This document shows, piece after piece, positions 1-11,989 of a stretch of 64,000 nucleotides of DNA. Position 1 is the first letter of the stretch; every line of letters starts with the position of its first letter. The stretch covers positions 2,294,001 to 2,358,000 of the forward strand of contig CM066288.1 in NCBI GenBank assembly GCA_033816765.1, given 5' to 3'. The DNA comes from Nothopassalora personata. Lineage: Eukaryota > Ascomycota > Dothideomycetes > Mycosphaerellales > Mycosphaerellaceae. Below the pieces are notes generated by a model, which was given only the letters and a program-made list of their open reading frames with translations, had not been told where the DNA came from and ran no database searches. The position numbers were made by a program, and so were the translations under genes.

Positions 1-830
1 ACCTTATTTAGGAGCATAGCTAAGTTAATTAACCGATATAGCACATCGCTTCTAGAGGCATTAACCTTCTTTACGACTAGGAACTAGCTATTGGAATATG
101 CCCCTTATAAGTATTCTAGGATGTTGTTCTTAATCCGGGCTCTAATTATACGCTTAACAATTGCCCTAAGACTTGGGTGTAACCGGATAGGGCGTGCCTA
201 CTATAGCCTATAAGGGACCGTGTTAATCTTCTAAGGTGGCATAACGTCGTGCCTAATTTGCCTTATGTAACTAAAATCCTAAGCGAGGACTGCCTCCCGG
301 TTATAGAGCATCTTATTGAATAAGGCCCGCTCTATTAGTAATAGCTTAATACTAACCTTAATTAAGGTAAGTCGTTCTAGCGTGATCCGGCTACCTCGCT
401 TAATACTTGAGAATTTCTTAGTTAAGTACTTCCTATCAAACGGACCTTATCCTTTAGCCATCTTAGATTCTAGGTATAGTGCCCTACGCTTCTATTCTAT
501 ATCTCCCTTAACTCGTGATTCTAGGCGTTCGTGAACGCTCGCGTCTACTAGCTTCTTCTTGTCCGCCTTACGCTTGTACATCGTAAAGACCTACGGCATC
601 CTAATGTTAGCTATATGTTAGCCTACTTGTTACTTCCGTACCTAAGCATTTAATATAGATTGCCTTAGGATCTCGGAGGGCCAGTCCCCTTAAACTAAAT
701 AAACATTAGTAATAGAATCTCCCTTAAACGCGCCTATTCTAATCTCTATAACTCGTTCCTTTGTTCTAGCACTCCTAAGCAATCCTAATAAGTGAGCTAA
801 ATGGTTACTAGGCGTTAGAGCCTTACCGGG

Positions 831-882
831 TTCCTATAGATGCGTCGTGTCGTGTCTTCCTATAGATGCGTCGTGTCGTAGT
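831..882. repeat. 26-bp tandem duplication
   Basis: Two adjacent copies of a 26-base unit beginning TTCCTATAGATGCGTCGTGT, at 831-856 and 857-882, differing only at the last few bases. They lie within the eroded pol of element C, so they probably arose after the element lost function. Confidence 0.8.
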
Positions 883-907
883 CGTATCCGTTTTCCTTAC
901 TATAGCT

Positions 908-933
908 ATTTACCGGTCCCGGGACCGGTAAAT
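908..933. repeat. 26-bp perfect palindrome with CCGGTCCCGGGACCGG core
   Basis: Bases 908-933 equal their own reverse complement. The 16-base core recurs in the LTRs of the gypsy family at 4,327-4,341 (shortened) and 6,987-7,002, and in degraded form at 63,961-63,975. The core contains no CpA or TpG, so it offers RIP no target. Function is unknown; in the LTRs it could be a protein-binding site. Confidence 0.75.
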
Positions 934-2419
934 TAAAGTCCGAGGTTTCTTTGAGATAGTACGAGAACCTTACTTATTTTATTAAATCCGGCTTTAGTAA
1001 GTCGGTAGGTTAAGCGCCGTAACTTAACCTACCCTTCCATTTCCCGACGCTTTTAATAGTTCTTAAAGGGTCTTACACCTATCCGAGCTAACTAGGGTAG
1101 TAAATATAACACTTTCACCTTTACGGCTAGTAATAGCCCCCTCCTATAAACTATCATCGCAGTTACGGGCAGTAAGCCGCACCTTACGGGCCTACGGACG
1201 TCCTAGGATTGTTAGTAAGTTTAGATCCGAAGAGATAAACACGTCTACCTAGTAGTAAACCCTAAATACCTAAACATCCAAATTGCCTATAACACCTTTA
1301 AACTAGGCCCGCCCTCTAGCACCTCGAAAAGTAAGCTAAGTACTCGACATTACTAGTAACCTAAACCTATAAGCGTTTCTCTAGCCGATAATATTCACCT
1401 CGGAACCCTTATTAATTAGGCACCTAATCTAGTTCTTATTTATCCTAAACTCCGCTACTACCTAAGGACTAGGGACTATAGTAAAGTTATTAAGGACACT
1501 AGAGAGCCCGATTTTCTTAACGTCCTTATATAGCTTAGTAGTAGGGACCGCACCCTTAGAGTAAAGTATAGTTGAATACACTCCGACATACTAGGCCTTA
1601 CTATCTTCGCGGAAGACCTCCTTACTATACTTAGGTTTATCTTTATAGGTAACTACTTATCTAGTACGAACCTTAGGGTCCTTTCCTATAAGACGTCGCA
1701 CTATAGCGAGCTTCTCCTAAAGAGCGGGGATGTTAGTAACGCGACCGAAGAGGGCAGCTTCGAACTAGCGACTATATCGAAACTAATCTTAGGCGTTCAC
1801 ATTAGGAAACGTTGTCTAGAGGATCTAATTAATCTAGTAGATAATACCCTCTTCCTTTATAACCGGGCTATTACTAGCTAAACTATATTATCGGACGTAG
1901 TTATTAATCCTTATAGTCTTAGCATTCTGTATACGCTTCCTTTACGCGAAGGGGGCGTTCACGGGACTAATAGGCATATCCTTAGGTAGTCTTTTATTAG
2001 TATCGTTCCCTAGTCTATTTACTTAGGCATTATTTCCCCTTCCTAGGATTACTCCGGATTTAGCTAATAATTGAGTTTCGCTCATTTAAGCACTAACTTC
2101 GTTAATTATTTTAACCTCCTACTAGTTAACCTTAGCTTACCGGATCTCCTATTCCAATTGTAGGCGAACTTTCTTAGTAGCCTTAGCTCGGGCTCGTAGA
2201 TCCTAGGCTAAGGACCGGGTCCTCGGGTACGGATTCTTTAGAATGCCTACGGGTGTCTTCCCTTTCACTTTATTAGACTGTATAGGATAGGTAGATACCT
2301 CGTTAAGCTCGCCTAAGTCGATCGCCTACTCCGCTTCACTTTCTCCGAATAAGACCTAATATGTCCTAGTAGCCTTCTCCGTTTAGCTAGACCGTGCGTC
2401 CTAAGGGCTATACTCCATT

Positions 2420-3813
2420 AAATGCCTAAAGTTAGGAGGGGGCTTAGAATAATTAGGAGGCGTAACCTTTATTACCCTAGTATAGTCCCTACCTATCTAT
2501 TACTTACGTAGTGCGGGAATCTTATACTAGCTATTAAACTTAATCGGCCTATAATTTTCTTCGAGTAGAGGGAGTATATAGAGTAGTTTCGGTTTACTAT
2601 AGTCCCTCCGAAAGTTGAATTTAGTAGGACGCGGATCGCCTTCTTTCCCTAGATACTACTGGTTATTCGGGGCGAGGTATACGTAGCCCCGGGATATTAA
2701 GGACCTTATCGCCCTACAATTACTAGCCTAGTGCTTCGAACTACTATAGTTATAGCAACAACTATCTATCGCTTTAGACTGTTCGCGATTCTAGGATAGG
2801 GGACGCTACATTACGTAAACCTACAGTTTAGTGTCTAGGTCGTGCCTCTCCGGTTATATAGAGCGTTAATTCTCGCTCGGGTAGAAGGCACCCGCGTCCG
2901 CGACGCGACCGCGCTAGTATACACGTATACTTATTTTAGCTACCTTCTAGATTAGGTCATTATTAATAACAGTCCTAGAGGTAGCCTTCTTAAGCGTATT
3001 AATCTTAGGCTTAAGGCGCGGCATTTACTTTACGACTAAGCGGTGTAGCTAAGGCAAAGTAAGAGGGAAATCTATATATATAGCTTTCTATGCCTCCTTA
3101 CTATCTACGATGCTAGTAGCTTTATCGAGGATCCTCTAAAAGTCCCTAAACTTCTTAGGTTACTTTAGGTGAAGCCCGCAAGCCTTATAGACCGCTTTCG
3201 CGATAGCCTCTAGCAATCCCTAAAGGAGAAGGCGACTCCGGGAGCTATTATCTAAATTCTGAGGTTCAATTAGGTCACTTAAGGATATAAATAGGCGGAT
3301 AAATTCCTTTACATCTTATTCTTTAGGCCTCTTACCTTACTACGCCCTTATAATCTCCTTAAGATATTCCCGACTCCCTAACATCGAGTAGGCGTTAAAC
3401 CTTAAGAACTCTAATAAGAACGCCCTCCTAAAACGTGCCTTGTTAGTGAGCTACCTAGGTAGCCTTATAACTACGCGCCGGATAGTAGTTTCGTAATTGC
3501 GCTTAAACCCGCCCTAGAAATTATCCTTCTTAATGGATGCCCGAGGCGGATACTAGTCTATTAGGTCGCTAAACCGCTCCTAGAACTTAGTAGCATTAGT
3601 GCCATTAAAGAACGGATTCTTAGCACCTCCTAGAGGTAGAAAGCGAGGGCTAGCGTTTTCTATTGCTACTACTAATCGTCTAAAGAGGGCAGTTATAGTA
3701 TCCATTCTAATTGTACTATTCGTTCCTATACCTATACCCAATTTAGCGGCGCTAGTTCCGCTTCTCCCTTCTTTACTAGATTTAGGTGTTTTCCCTTCCT
3801 CCGATTCCTCCAT
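2420..3813 (-). pseudogene. Ty3/gypsy gag remnant (element C)
   Basis: The frame opens at 3,813 with MEESEEGKTPKSSKEG and stays open to 3,580. It then continues with internal TAG/TAA codons through typical capsid-like sequence, for example RRAFLLEFLRFNAYSMLGSR near 3,400. Near 2,740 there is a damaged CCHC zinc knuckle: the first Cys, the His and the last Cys keep the C-x2-C-x4-H-x4-C spacing, but the second Cys is Tyr (TGT to TAT), a RIP-type change. The gag lies about 400 bp downstream of its 5' LTR, so element C is oriented leftwards with pol continuing to the window edge. Confidence 0.75.
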
Positions 3814-4048
3814 CCCTTTATAAGGGATAGAATCCCTATAGACCCCTTCTATTTCGTAGGGTTTATAGGCTATTCGTAGCCTCTACCTATGTCAGCAAAG
3901 GTGCTAAGTTTTTCTAGTAATGTAGCCGTATCTATTGTTACGTAATTCTTACTTTAGAATGTGCTAATACTAGTTATTACTTAACAGGACCTTGTGACCG
4001 TAATTGTTGCTAAATACCTTAGACCTTAAGTGTTTTCGACCTTAGTCG

Positions 4049-4175
4049 ACCTTAACCGTGAACCTTAACCTTGAACCTTGACCTTAAGTAATAACCTTAA
4101 CCGTAAACCTTAACCTTGAACCTTGACCTTAAGTGATGACCTTAACCGTGAACCTTAGACCTTAAACCGTGATTT
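4049..4175. repeat. ~45-bp minisatellite in the leader of element C
   Basis: Nearly three copies of a ~45-base unit starting ACCTTAACCGTGAACCTTAA, each built from shorter ACCTTAA/ACCTTGA words. It sits between the 5' LTR (4,222-4,645) and the gag start (3,813) of element C, that is, in the untranslated leader. Confidence 0.8.
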
Positions 4176-4221
4176 TAACCTTACAAACTGGATGCTAATA
4201 CGCTACCGGGTGTACACTTAA

Positions 4222-4645
4222 CAACCCCCCTTATTAACCACTAAAATAATGTCTACTAACTACCCTATATAGGCCTATCTAAGTTGTGGTAGTATAGAGC
4301 GGCGCTTATGTAAGCAGAGGTATTTACCGGTCCCGGGACCGTGAAATAAGGTCACGTGACGAGTAGCGCAGTAGCTAGATAAAATAAGAGGATTAGCGGA
4401 CCTAAACCCCTATACCCTCTACTCGAGAGGTATAAATTGAATTGTTGCCTTAATGCTACGCTTATAATGCTTAACTACGCAGTATATATATCTTAATAGC
4501 TATACTAGGTCCCGCTAGCTTACCTAAATGTCTAATTAAACCTAAATGAAATTAGGGTAAGTTAGACCTAAGGGACCCCCCCTCTAAACCTAAGGTCGAC
4601 ACAACTAAACCTAAGGTTAACATAACCAATTAGTCGTTAATACTA
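4222..4645 (-). repeat. 5' LTR of gypsy element C (palindrome family)
   Basis: The reverse complement matches 6,708-7,108 and the window-end copy at 63,683-64,000 over essentially its whole length. The shared edges are TAGTATTAACGAC at one end and GGGGGGTTG at the other. It contains the CCGGTCCCGGGACC palindrome at 4,327. Orientation and position upstream of gag make it the 5' LTR of the leftward element. Exact ends are uncertain because no canonical TG...CA is visible. Confidence 0.75.
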
Positions 4646-4649
4646 CGCT

Positions 4650-6260
4650 ATAAAGTAAGCTATCTTTCTAGAAGGAATCCCTATTAAGAGAGGACGAGCC
4701 TATAGTAAGGCTCGTAACCGCTACCTACGAGAAGATGTAGGATAAGGCGACGATAATAGTAGTAGGAGCCTACGAGCCGTAGGGGACCCGATCGCTACTA
4801 GTAAGAGTATACGCTATAATAATGTAGGGCGGCCTAGGTAAACTGCTTACACTACTAATAAAAATCGTATAGGGGAGAGACAATAGGTGCGTCGTATACT
4901 TATTATAGGCGCCTAGCGAAGGGGACGCTAAGGACTAGTATATAAAAGACGGGTTAGTCTATCGTAGGAACACGATTATAGTACCCGAAGATTACGTAGT
5001 AAGAGTATAGCTACTCTATATATATTATAACGACCTACTAGTAGGGCACTTTAGTAAGGTAAAGACTAAAGAGCTACTACGACGCTATTACTAGTAGGAA
5101 TTACTTAGTAAGGAAGTAAGGGAGTATGTTAGAAACTATAGGGCTTATTAAACGTCGAAGGCGAGGCGCTATCGACCCTACGGCGAGCTACGGCTACTAC
5201 CTAGGCTAGACGGTCTATAGTAGGAAGTTACTATAGATTTTATTACGGACCTACCGCTAAGTAAGCGAGGAGAATGCGTATATAATGCGATCCTAGTAAT
5301 CGTCGACCGCTACCCTAAAATGAACTTATACATTCCTACGACTAAGATATATATAGTGGCGGAGCTTACGAGGATCTTACTAGACGAAGTCGTACGGCAT
5401 TATAGTATACTAGCGGGCATAGTAAGTAACCGCGGGTTAGTGTTTAAGAGCAAGTTCTAGAGTAACTTCTACTTTAAGGCGTAGGTAAAGCGTAAGCTAT
5501 CTATAGCTTTCTACCCTTAGACTAACGGCTAGACTAAGAGGGTAAACTAAACCTTAGAATAGTACCTTCGTTATTACTATAGCGAGAACTAGATAGAGTA
5601 GGCTAAGTAGCTAGCTATTACTAAATTCGTATGTAATAATAGCGTCTACCCTACGCTACGTATAAGCCTATTCGAGATAGCGAATAGTTAGAGACCTAAG
5701 ATTACCCTAATACCTATAGGATCTTAAGGCGAGATCCGGGAAGGGGAGGTACTAGTAGCGGTAGACTTAGTTAACCGTATACGAGAGATGCGCGCTACGC
5801 TTACGAAGCATTAGGAAATCGTAGTAGCTGATTAGACTCGCTACTATAATAAGACTTATAAGGCTAAGAGCTATCGCGTAGGCGACATAGTCTTATTATC
5901 TACGAAGAACCTAAGGTTAGTATTACCGAAGAAGAAGATAGGTCCGAAGTTTATTAGACCGTACCGTATTATCGACGCTATCGGTTCGTAGGCGTACCGC
6001 CTAGTACTACTAGCCGACTTAAGAATTTATAATATATTCTATATATCCCTCCTTAAGCCGTACGCGAGTAGCGAGAAGGATAGAGGCACTATAGCCCTCG
6101 CTAATAAGGACGGGGAATATAAAGTAGAGGTAGTATTAGGAAAGCGTAAGTATAAGGGTAAAGTGTAGTACCTAGTACGATAGAAGGGCTAGCTAGAAGA
6201 GTATAGTAGCTAGGAGCTAGTATAAGGACTCGCGAATACTACGCGTATAGTAGCCGAATA
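4650..6260 (+). pseudogene. Ty3/gypsy integrase-chromodomain remnant (element D)
   Basis: A plus-strand frame with RIP stops reads through, in order: an integrase zinc-binding block (4,980-5,160), the catalytic core beginning VTIDFITDLPLSKRGE (about 5,230), a block reading SNRGLVF where the family has an Asp in place of Asn (about 5,430), the TERVNQTLEQYLR-type motif in damaged form (about 5,520-5,570), the C-terminal domain (YRVGDIVLLSTKNLR, about 5,875) and a chromodomain (about 6,160-6,230). Gag, protease and RT are missing at the left, where element C's LTR begins. The simplest reading is that C inserted into D and the rest of D lies beyond the window. Confidence 0.75.
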
Positions 6261-6707
6261 TAAGGCGTTAGCGAAGACGGTATAAGCCGGTAGAAGGATC
6301 CGCGAAGGCTACGCGTATAGTAGTCGAATATAAGGTACCTACGAAGGCCGTATAAGGCGCTAAAATAAGGGCATAGGTTATGCATTTAGGCCTTAACCCT
6401 TCGGTAGCTAGATATAAGGACCTTACCCTTTAGACATAACCTCCTCTTTTTACTAATAATACGGGGGGAGGCCTATCCGATAGTATCTACATTAACGGTA
6501 GCCTCTACCCCCGATAGTAAAATTAGCTATAACCTACATATAAGATACTAACCTATAGTATATTCTATCGGACTAAAAGGCTCGCTTACTTAATTAAGTA
6601 AACACCCCCGATAGTAATAACATTAGAGAGGGAGGTAAGGAGAGAGAAGAGTAGAGAGAAGATTATTTATTTAAAGTTAACTTTTATAGGCGTATAACGG
6701 CGCTACG
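6261..6707 (+). other. non-coding 3' tail of element D
   Basis: RIPed sequence between the chromodomain end and the 3' LTR of element D. It holds a degenerate direct duplication (AGGATCCGCGAAGGCTACGCG-like, near 6,230 and 6,296). No gene or RNA was recognised. Confidence 0.5.
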
Positions 6708-7108
6708 TAGTATTAACGACTAATGGGTTGTGTTAACCGTAGGTTTAGAGAGGGTCCCTTAGGTCTAACTTGCCCTAATTTTATTTAGGTTTAATTAGAC
6801 ATTTAGGTAAGCTAGTAGGACCTAGTATAGCTATTAAGATATATACTGCGTAGCTAAGCATTATAAGCGTAGCATTAAGGCAACAATTCAATTTATACCT
6901 CTCGAGTAGAGGGTATAGGGGTTTAGGGTCCGCCAATCCTCTTGTTTTATCTAGCTACTACGCTACTCGTCACGTAACCTAATTTCCCGGTCCCGGGACC
7001 GGCAAATACCCCTGCTTACGTAAGCACCGCTCCATACTACCACAACTTGGACAGGCCTATATAGGGTGGTTAGTAGACATTATTTTTAGTAGTTAATAAG
7101 GGGGGTTG
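6708..7108 (+). repeat. 3' LTR of gypsy element D (palindrome family)
   Basis: Homologous to 4,222-4,645 in inverted orientation and to 63,683-64,000 in the same orientation. It starts TAGTATTAACGAC and ends GGGGGGTTG, and carries the 16-bp palindrome at 6,987-7,002. Its right end abuts, or shares TTG with, the left 763-bp inverted repeat, so D appears to have inserted at the outer edge of that repeat. Confidence 0.75.
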
Positions 7109-7868
7109 ATTGATTATTCCATTAACGTGCTATTTGAGTCAAAGACTATGCAACACGGGTCTCGAGAACGAGACCAAAATTTGAGAGAAGGAGAAAAGCC
7201 CCGTCGTACCCCGGACGTAAAAACTCCTTAAAAGATGCGAGCAACGCTCGCTATTCGAACCGTAAATCGAATATATTGCGGCGTAGTACGCGCGTACCCG
7301 GTAGTCGTGTCTTGTCGAGAATTGCGGTTTGTCGCCTTGCCCCGGGCGAGACAAGTTTTGCGCCCGTGTCTCGTTCTTGTTTTAAAAAGCCAAGCCGGCC
7401 GTACCCGTACGCACCGAGCAAAATCCCAAGAAACACCCGTTGCCTCTGTTTCAAATCCAGTCGCGTTCTCCGGTCTCGAGTGTAGCTCCTCGGTCGCAGT
7501 GGCCTCGCTGTCGTCCCCCCCTCGGCCTCTCTTGGTTCCAGCCGTGCATTATACGTGGTTTGCGCCCCTAAACGCCTCTCTTGGTTCCAGCCGGCAGTTT
7601 ACGTGGTTTGCCGGGACGACAGGTAGACAGCGCCTTCGTTGTTCGAGCGACGTGTACGCTATGTACGTCGCTTTCCCTTCTCGCAGTTCCGGAGTTCTTG
7701 TTTGTAGATTTTGAGCGTATCTCGTTCGTTCGGTTCGTCCGACCTGTCTTTTCTTGTTTCGAGTCGAGTAGGCTTGTATTTTTCGAGAGAGAGAGTCTTA
7801 GTTTCTCTTCGTCGTAACGAAGATACTTACGTCGTCCGCCGCGTGAAGGCGCTCTCTATAGGACGACG
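7106..7868 (+). repeat. left arm of 763-bp perfect inverted repeat
   Basis: The reverse complement of 13,726-14,488 over 763 bases. I compared several 60-base blocks and the three translated frames and found no difference. The arm is not RIPed: CpA and TpG are common, unlike everything around it. It contains a near-duplicate of about 45 bp at roughly 7,521-7,610 built on CTCTCTTGGTTCCAGCCG, and CT-rich stretches. A 159-codon open frame (7,235-7,714) shows no recognisable domain and is probably chance. It could be a long terminal inverted repeat of a DNA transposon (MULE-like long TIR), or one of two oppositely oriented copies of an unknown element. Confidence 0.9.
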
Positions 7869-8089
7869 AAGCTCGGATAGTAAATGCGAGTAAAATGTGC
7901 TTTAGCGTTAGACCGTCTCGGTCCACTAACTTAAACCTTCACCTTATAAGCTAATGTAACTCATGTCTATAATATTAGGTTAGTAGACTAAGAGCCTATA
8001 AGTCTTTAGGGTCCTCTATGTTTTCTAAATATGTTTACGCTATATCTATACCTATATATCTCCTATTACGATAACGACCTAACCTTTCT

Positions 8090-9560
8090 ATACATCTAAC
8101 TCGATACTTTCACACTCGGCGTATCGAAAGTCTTCGTTCTAATCTCCGTAGCGTATAGGAAGACAGGTATGCTAATTGCCGCGTAGAATAAGAAGTTCGG
8201 CACTAATCCGCTAGGCCCGGCATCGGGTAAAGGCTACTAGGATAAGTCGTGCCATTTATTGTATAGACGGCCGAAGCGCGCGAAAGACGCTAGGTCTATA
8301 GGTTCCTTCACGCCTATTAGGAAGAATAGGCGCTCTAAAAGTATGTCGATTAATAGTCCGTAGATAAGGTAGAGGGCATAAGAGTAGCGTCCGAGGTCTA
8401 GGAAGTATTAGCTCGTATTTACTAGCTCTATAGTTATTAAGGGAAAACTTACACTATGTAGGCGCCGTCTCGAAAATCCACTTGCACTATAGAATGTTAT
8501 TAATCGCTACGACTATAAAGAACGCCGCCTAGAAGATGTAGAACTACCTATAGGTAGGCATGTCTATAATCTCTATATAGGCCTTCGGTATTATCTTCGA
8601 AAGTGTGATCCATCTAGGATAGGTGCCTATAACCTCTTCGGGCTTCTACTAATCCGTAGATAGCTGCCCTCCTAGGTACATGCTACATATTAATAAAACG
8701 TGAGCCCCGACCTACGTAGCTTTCTTATTCTTTCTAAGCTACCTAGTTAACCCGTTCTATAGTAGATCGACCGGGTCTCCCGCCTTAGTAAGTAGATCAA
8801 ATTCCGCTAAGAGCATGCTAGCGAAAAAGTAAGTATACTACGCCTTAGGCGATAGAACCTCTAGATAATATGTTATCGCTACCGTTAATAGAATCCGTCC
8901 CCGATTCGCTACCTAATGCATCGTAAATAACTACATAAAGATAAACATCGACCCCCTTAACTCTACGGAATCGTCTAGCTATGGAAATTATACTACGAGA
9001 AGAGTAACTTCTCCCGGAAGAAGAATATAAAATACATTATGTCCCTAAACTAATTGAGAGTCTCCTACACAATATTCGTCTACTAGCTCCCCTACGGCAT
9101 CTCAATCCTAAAAATATGCTAGCTCGCTATAAGAATTCCCGTACTCTAGATAACCGGTAAGAATAATCGTCCCGGACGTCGAAAAATCGCCGAATTAACC
9201 GCATCGATAAACTCCGACTTCTTCCCCTTATATAATAGTTTTATTAACCTTCGCGGTATAACATAGCTACTTATAATAAAAAACAGCCCTATAGAGTAAT
9301 GCCTACCCGTAAACAAAATCCTAATAAACGGTAGGGCCGAAAAGCGGTTGTTACGCTTATTGAATCCTAAATCTGTATTATAGTAGAGTTCTATACCGGG
9401 GTAGACGTAGCCGGCTAAATGCGTAAAGCAAACCGTTAGCGCGGTAACGCTACGTAGCCCGTCTAGCTATAAAGTCAACGAGCTACGACGATCGCTATAA
9501 GCTTTACGACGTGTAAGAATTTCTAGGCGTAGGAATTCGATTATGCTCTAGAAGATGTGT
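8090..9560 (-). pseudogene. acyltransferase-3 family pseudogene
   Basis: Minus-strand reading through RIP stops gives a fungal acyltransferase-3 (integral membrane O-acyltransferase) in the right order. The N-terminal LDGLRSVTALTVCFTHLAG is at about 9,470-9,430. ALPFIRILFTGRHYSIGLFF is followed by IFRRPGRLFLP (about 9,330-9,150), a middle membrane section with FYIF-AAFFIVVAINNI (about 8,500), and LGRYSYALYLIYGLLIDILL near the C-terminus (about 8,390). Family members are about 450-500 residues and this span fits. Stops replace Trp/Gln throughout, so it is dead. It lies between the 763-bp inverted repeats, downstream of the MFS remnant and on the same strand. The natural substrate cannot be told. 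Confidence 0.75.
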
Positions 9561-9984
9561 AGGAGGGAGAGGGCGATTCTATTATATAAGAGGTCTATTT
9601 TCTAGGGGGGGGCCGGGGAGCTAGGTTCCGCTACTAGAAGTGCTAGGGGGTTCCGAGAGTAGGGTTAAAATTCCACCGCGATGCCCCTATCGCTACGCCG
9701 AAGCTATTGCGATCGAGTGCGCGGTCGGATTTTCGTTAATAAAAGCGACGAAGAGAAGTAAGGAGAAACGACGTTAATAATGAAATTCGAGATATAGTTA
9801 GTAAGTAGGAATAGGACAAGTAGAAGTCTAAACTAGAGCCTCGGCGCCGGCGTACACGGTAATGTAGTACACGGTTACGCTAGGCTATTAGCTATTAGCT
9901 ACCCCGGCGCCGGCATATCCGTCTTAGAACAATACCTTACTAGAAGCGATGCTAGTAAGCTACTTCGTTACTACTAAGGGGAGA

Positions 9985-11750
9985 CTTTAGACGTTAGGGT
10001 ATGCGGCAATACGTCTATTCGTTCATTCGTATTAATACGTAAACCTAAAATCTAGCCTCTTCGTACCTTTATCCGTTATATTCTACATATAATCTACCTT
10101 CTCCTCGCCCGACAATTCCGCCTACTTCTTCTCCCTCCTCGCGTTCCTCTAGATATAGTAATACTTAATAGCTACAAATAGTATAATATTAAAGTAACAA
10201 ATCCCTAGTAGGATCCGATTCCCGCGAATGTAGTATAGTCGATCGTCGTCGCGATAGATGTTAATACTAATAATGTTACTAGCCTAGACGAACATATTAT
10301 ATAGCGCCGCGGACACTACACGCGTCCGGATAGAGTTTAAATTACGCGAGTTCTATGCTACTACAATAGCGTAGTAGTAGGGGTAGGAGAGGAGTCCGGT
10401 AAGCAGTACGTACCGGACCTAGTCGCCTACGTTACTACCGAGCGCGATAAGGGTAGCGAGCTATAGGAAGATCTAGATATTAGAAGTGCTAGAAACGAGT
10501 ACGCGTTCGCCCGCTCGTTCGGATACCTAGGATATACTAAGGAGGTTTATACTAAATAGGAATTGCAATAGGATCGTTAAAAGATTAGCGTTAAACGTAC
10601 TGAAACCTATCTAGCGTAGGATGTAGGAGAGGTAGTTCTACGGTAGTAACGGCGGGATATAGTTAGTAAGTCCGACGATGTATAGCGGCTAGAGGTCGTG
10701 GTCTTTAATAGCGCCCTAGAGACGTAATAGGTTGATAGCTTATCTATTATTTATGTTACCTTTACTAGGATCGTCGCGGAGTAGGCAATTAACTAGAATC
10801 TTCTCCTTACGCTCTATAAACTAACCTTCCTTACCCCGAATCTAGCCTTTAGTTTAGTAGATACTCGTAGGCATTAGTCTCTACGATGCGAGGCCGATAT
10901 ACGCGGTAATACATCCTTCGATTAGGAATAGCTATTACTAGCTAGACTAGCCTTATAGTCTACGCATCTATAGGATAGCGGCCGCTAGAAGTAATCTAAG
11001 GATGTTATAAGTACTAAGGACTATCTATAACTGGGAAAGCCTAATCGGCAGCTCCTTACTCTTATACTAGTAAGTGATGTATAACACTGTATTAGGGATA
11101 AAGCCGCCTATTAAGAGGCCTAATATGCATCGGTAAGCATAGTATCTAGCTTTGTTAGTTAAACTAGCTTACGCGGTAGATGTTACCGACTATCTAAAGA
11201 TAATAAAGGGGATCTAGACATCCGGGCTAAGTTTCTTCGAGATTAGGCCTAACGGAAGCTTAGCGGCTAGGAAGGAGACTAGAAAGATTGTTTAATCGTA
11301 GTTATAATCGTTCGTGTTTATGCCTAGCTCTTCTAACATATCGTCGCTAATAGCTATAGGTTGTTAGTAGAGCATATAGACCTTATACGATCGGCTAGCC
11401 TCGATTAATGTTACGTCTATTTATATTAAGAGCTAGGAACATAACCTAGTACCACGATATAACTCTTAGGTCGATCTATACTACCAGTTAGTACATTACT
11501 CTCCGGAGTCGGTGTCTCGGGTACGTTACCCTTCGTTTAAGCTTCTTCTTTTCTTCGGTAGACTACGTAATGTCTAGATCGAACCTATGTCGACCTTTAT
11601 ATTACGCCTTCTCGTAGATACCCCTCTAGTAATCGGCTAGCTTTAGATCTACGAAGACGTAGTCCCGACCTAATCCGTAGTCGCCTACGACGAGCCCTTC
11701 GTCGGAGTTAATGGATCGATTGGTTAACCTAGCCCCTTCGGACACGTTCT
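9985..11750 (-). pseudogene. Dal5/allantoate-permease-like MFS transporter pseudogene
   Basis: Read on the minus strand, the order matches fungal anion:cation symporters of the Dal5 type. A cytoplasmic N-terminus contains GDYGLGRDYVFVDLKLADY (about 11,690-11,635). The first membrane segment carries VMFLALNINRRNINRG (about 11,440). NDYNYD...IFLVSFLAAKLPLGLISKK follows (about 11,310-11,230), then GLLIGGFIPNTVLYITY (about 11,110), YIVGLTNYIPPLLP (about 10,680) and SIRTRVVSAALYNMFV (about 10,330). The C-terminus has EEKVDYM-NITDKGTKRLDFRF (about 10,050). Breaks are RIP-type stops. The gene would have encoded a plasma-membrane importer of small organic anions. It sits upstream of the acyltransferase remnant, inside the inverted-repeat unit. 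Confidence 0.8.
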
Positions 11751-11989
11751 AGAACTCCTTACGGTCGTTAAGATAACTTTACGCTATGTTAACTAAAGCG
11801 CGCTATAGAGCAATTAATCGACAATAATGTATAACGTAGCTACCTAGTTTCTACTAGTGCATCGGAAGCACTTATATAGATGTAGCCTACTATATAGTAG
11901 CTATACATACGCTCTAAGCCTATTACACCTCCGTCTACTCGCTTACGCTATCTTCTAAGCATTTCGAATAAAGGCTAACCCTTATTAGA

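Larger units (their letters stand above)
1..2420 (-). pseudogene. Ty3/gypsy pol remnant (element C), cut by window edge
   Basis: Read on the minus strand, this stretch continues the gag of the same element towards a reverse transcriptase that runs off the window at base 1. Just before the edge the frame reads DVLYRLINLAMLLNK, the N-terminal RT segment of fungal gypsy elements in which the polymerase motif follows later. Further upstream (around 300-700) readable blocks such as RALFNKML and VFTMYKRKADKKK are broken by TAG/TAA codons in place of Gln/Trp. The frame is thoroughly RIPed and cannot encode a protein. A 26-bp tandem duplication (831-882) and a perfect palindrome (908-933) lie inside it. 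Family assignment rests on the linked gag and 5' LTR as well as on these blocks. Confidence 0.7.

Noticed and set aside
3599..3823. 74-codon plus-strand frame
   Set aside because: Antisense of the gag start of element C.
4049..4175. CRISPR-like array
   Set aside because: Units are directly abutting without spacers, and the genome is fungal.
7235..7714. 159-codon open frame in the 763-bp repeat, and its mirror at 13,880-14,359
   Set aside because: Overlaps open frames in two other phases and on the opposite strand, has no domain or signal, and is Ser/Arg/Val-rich as expected of CG-rich non-coding sequence.
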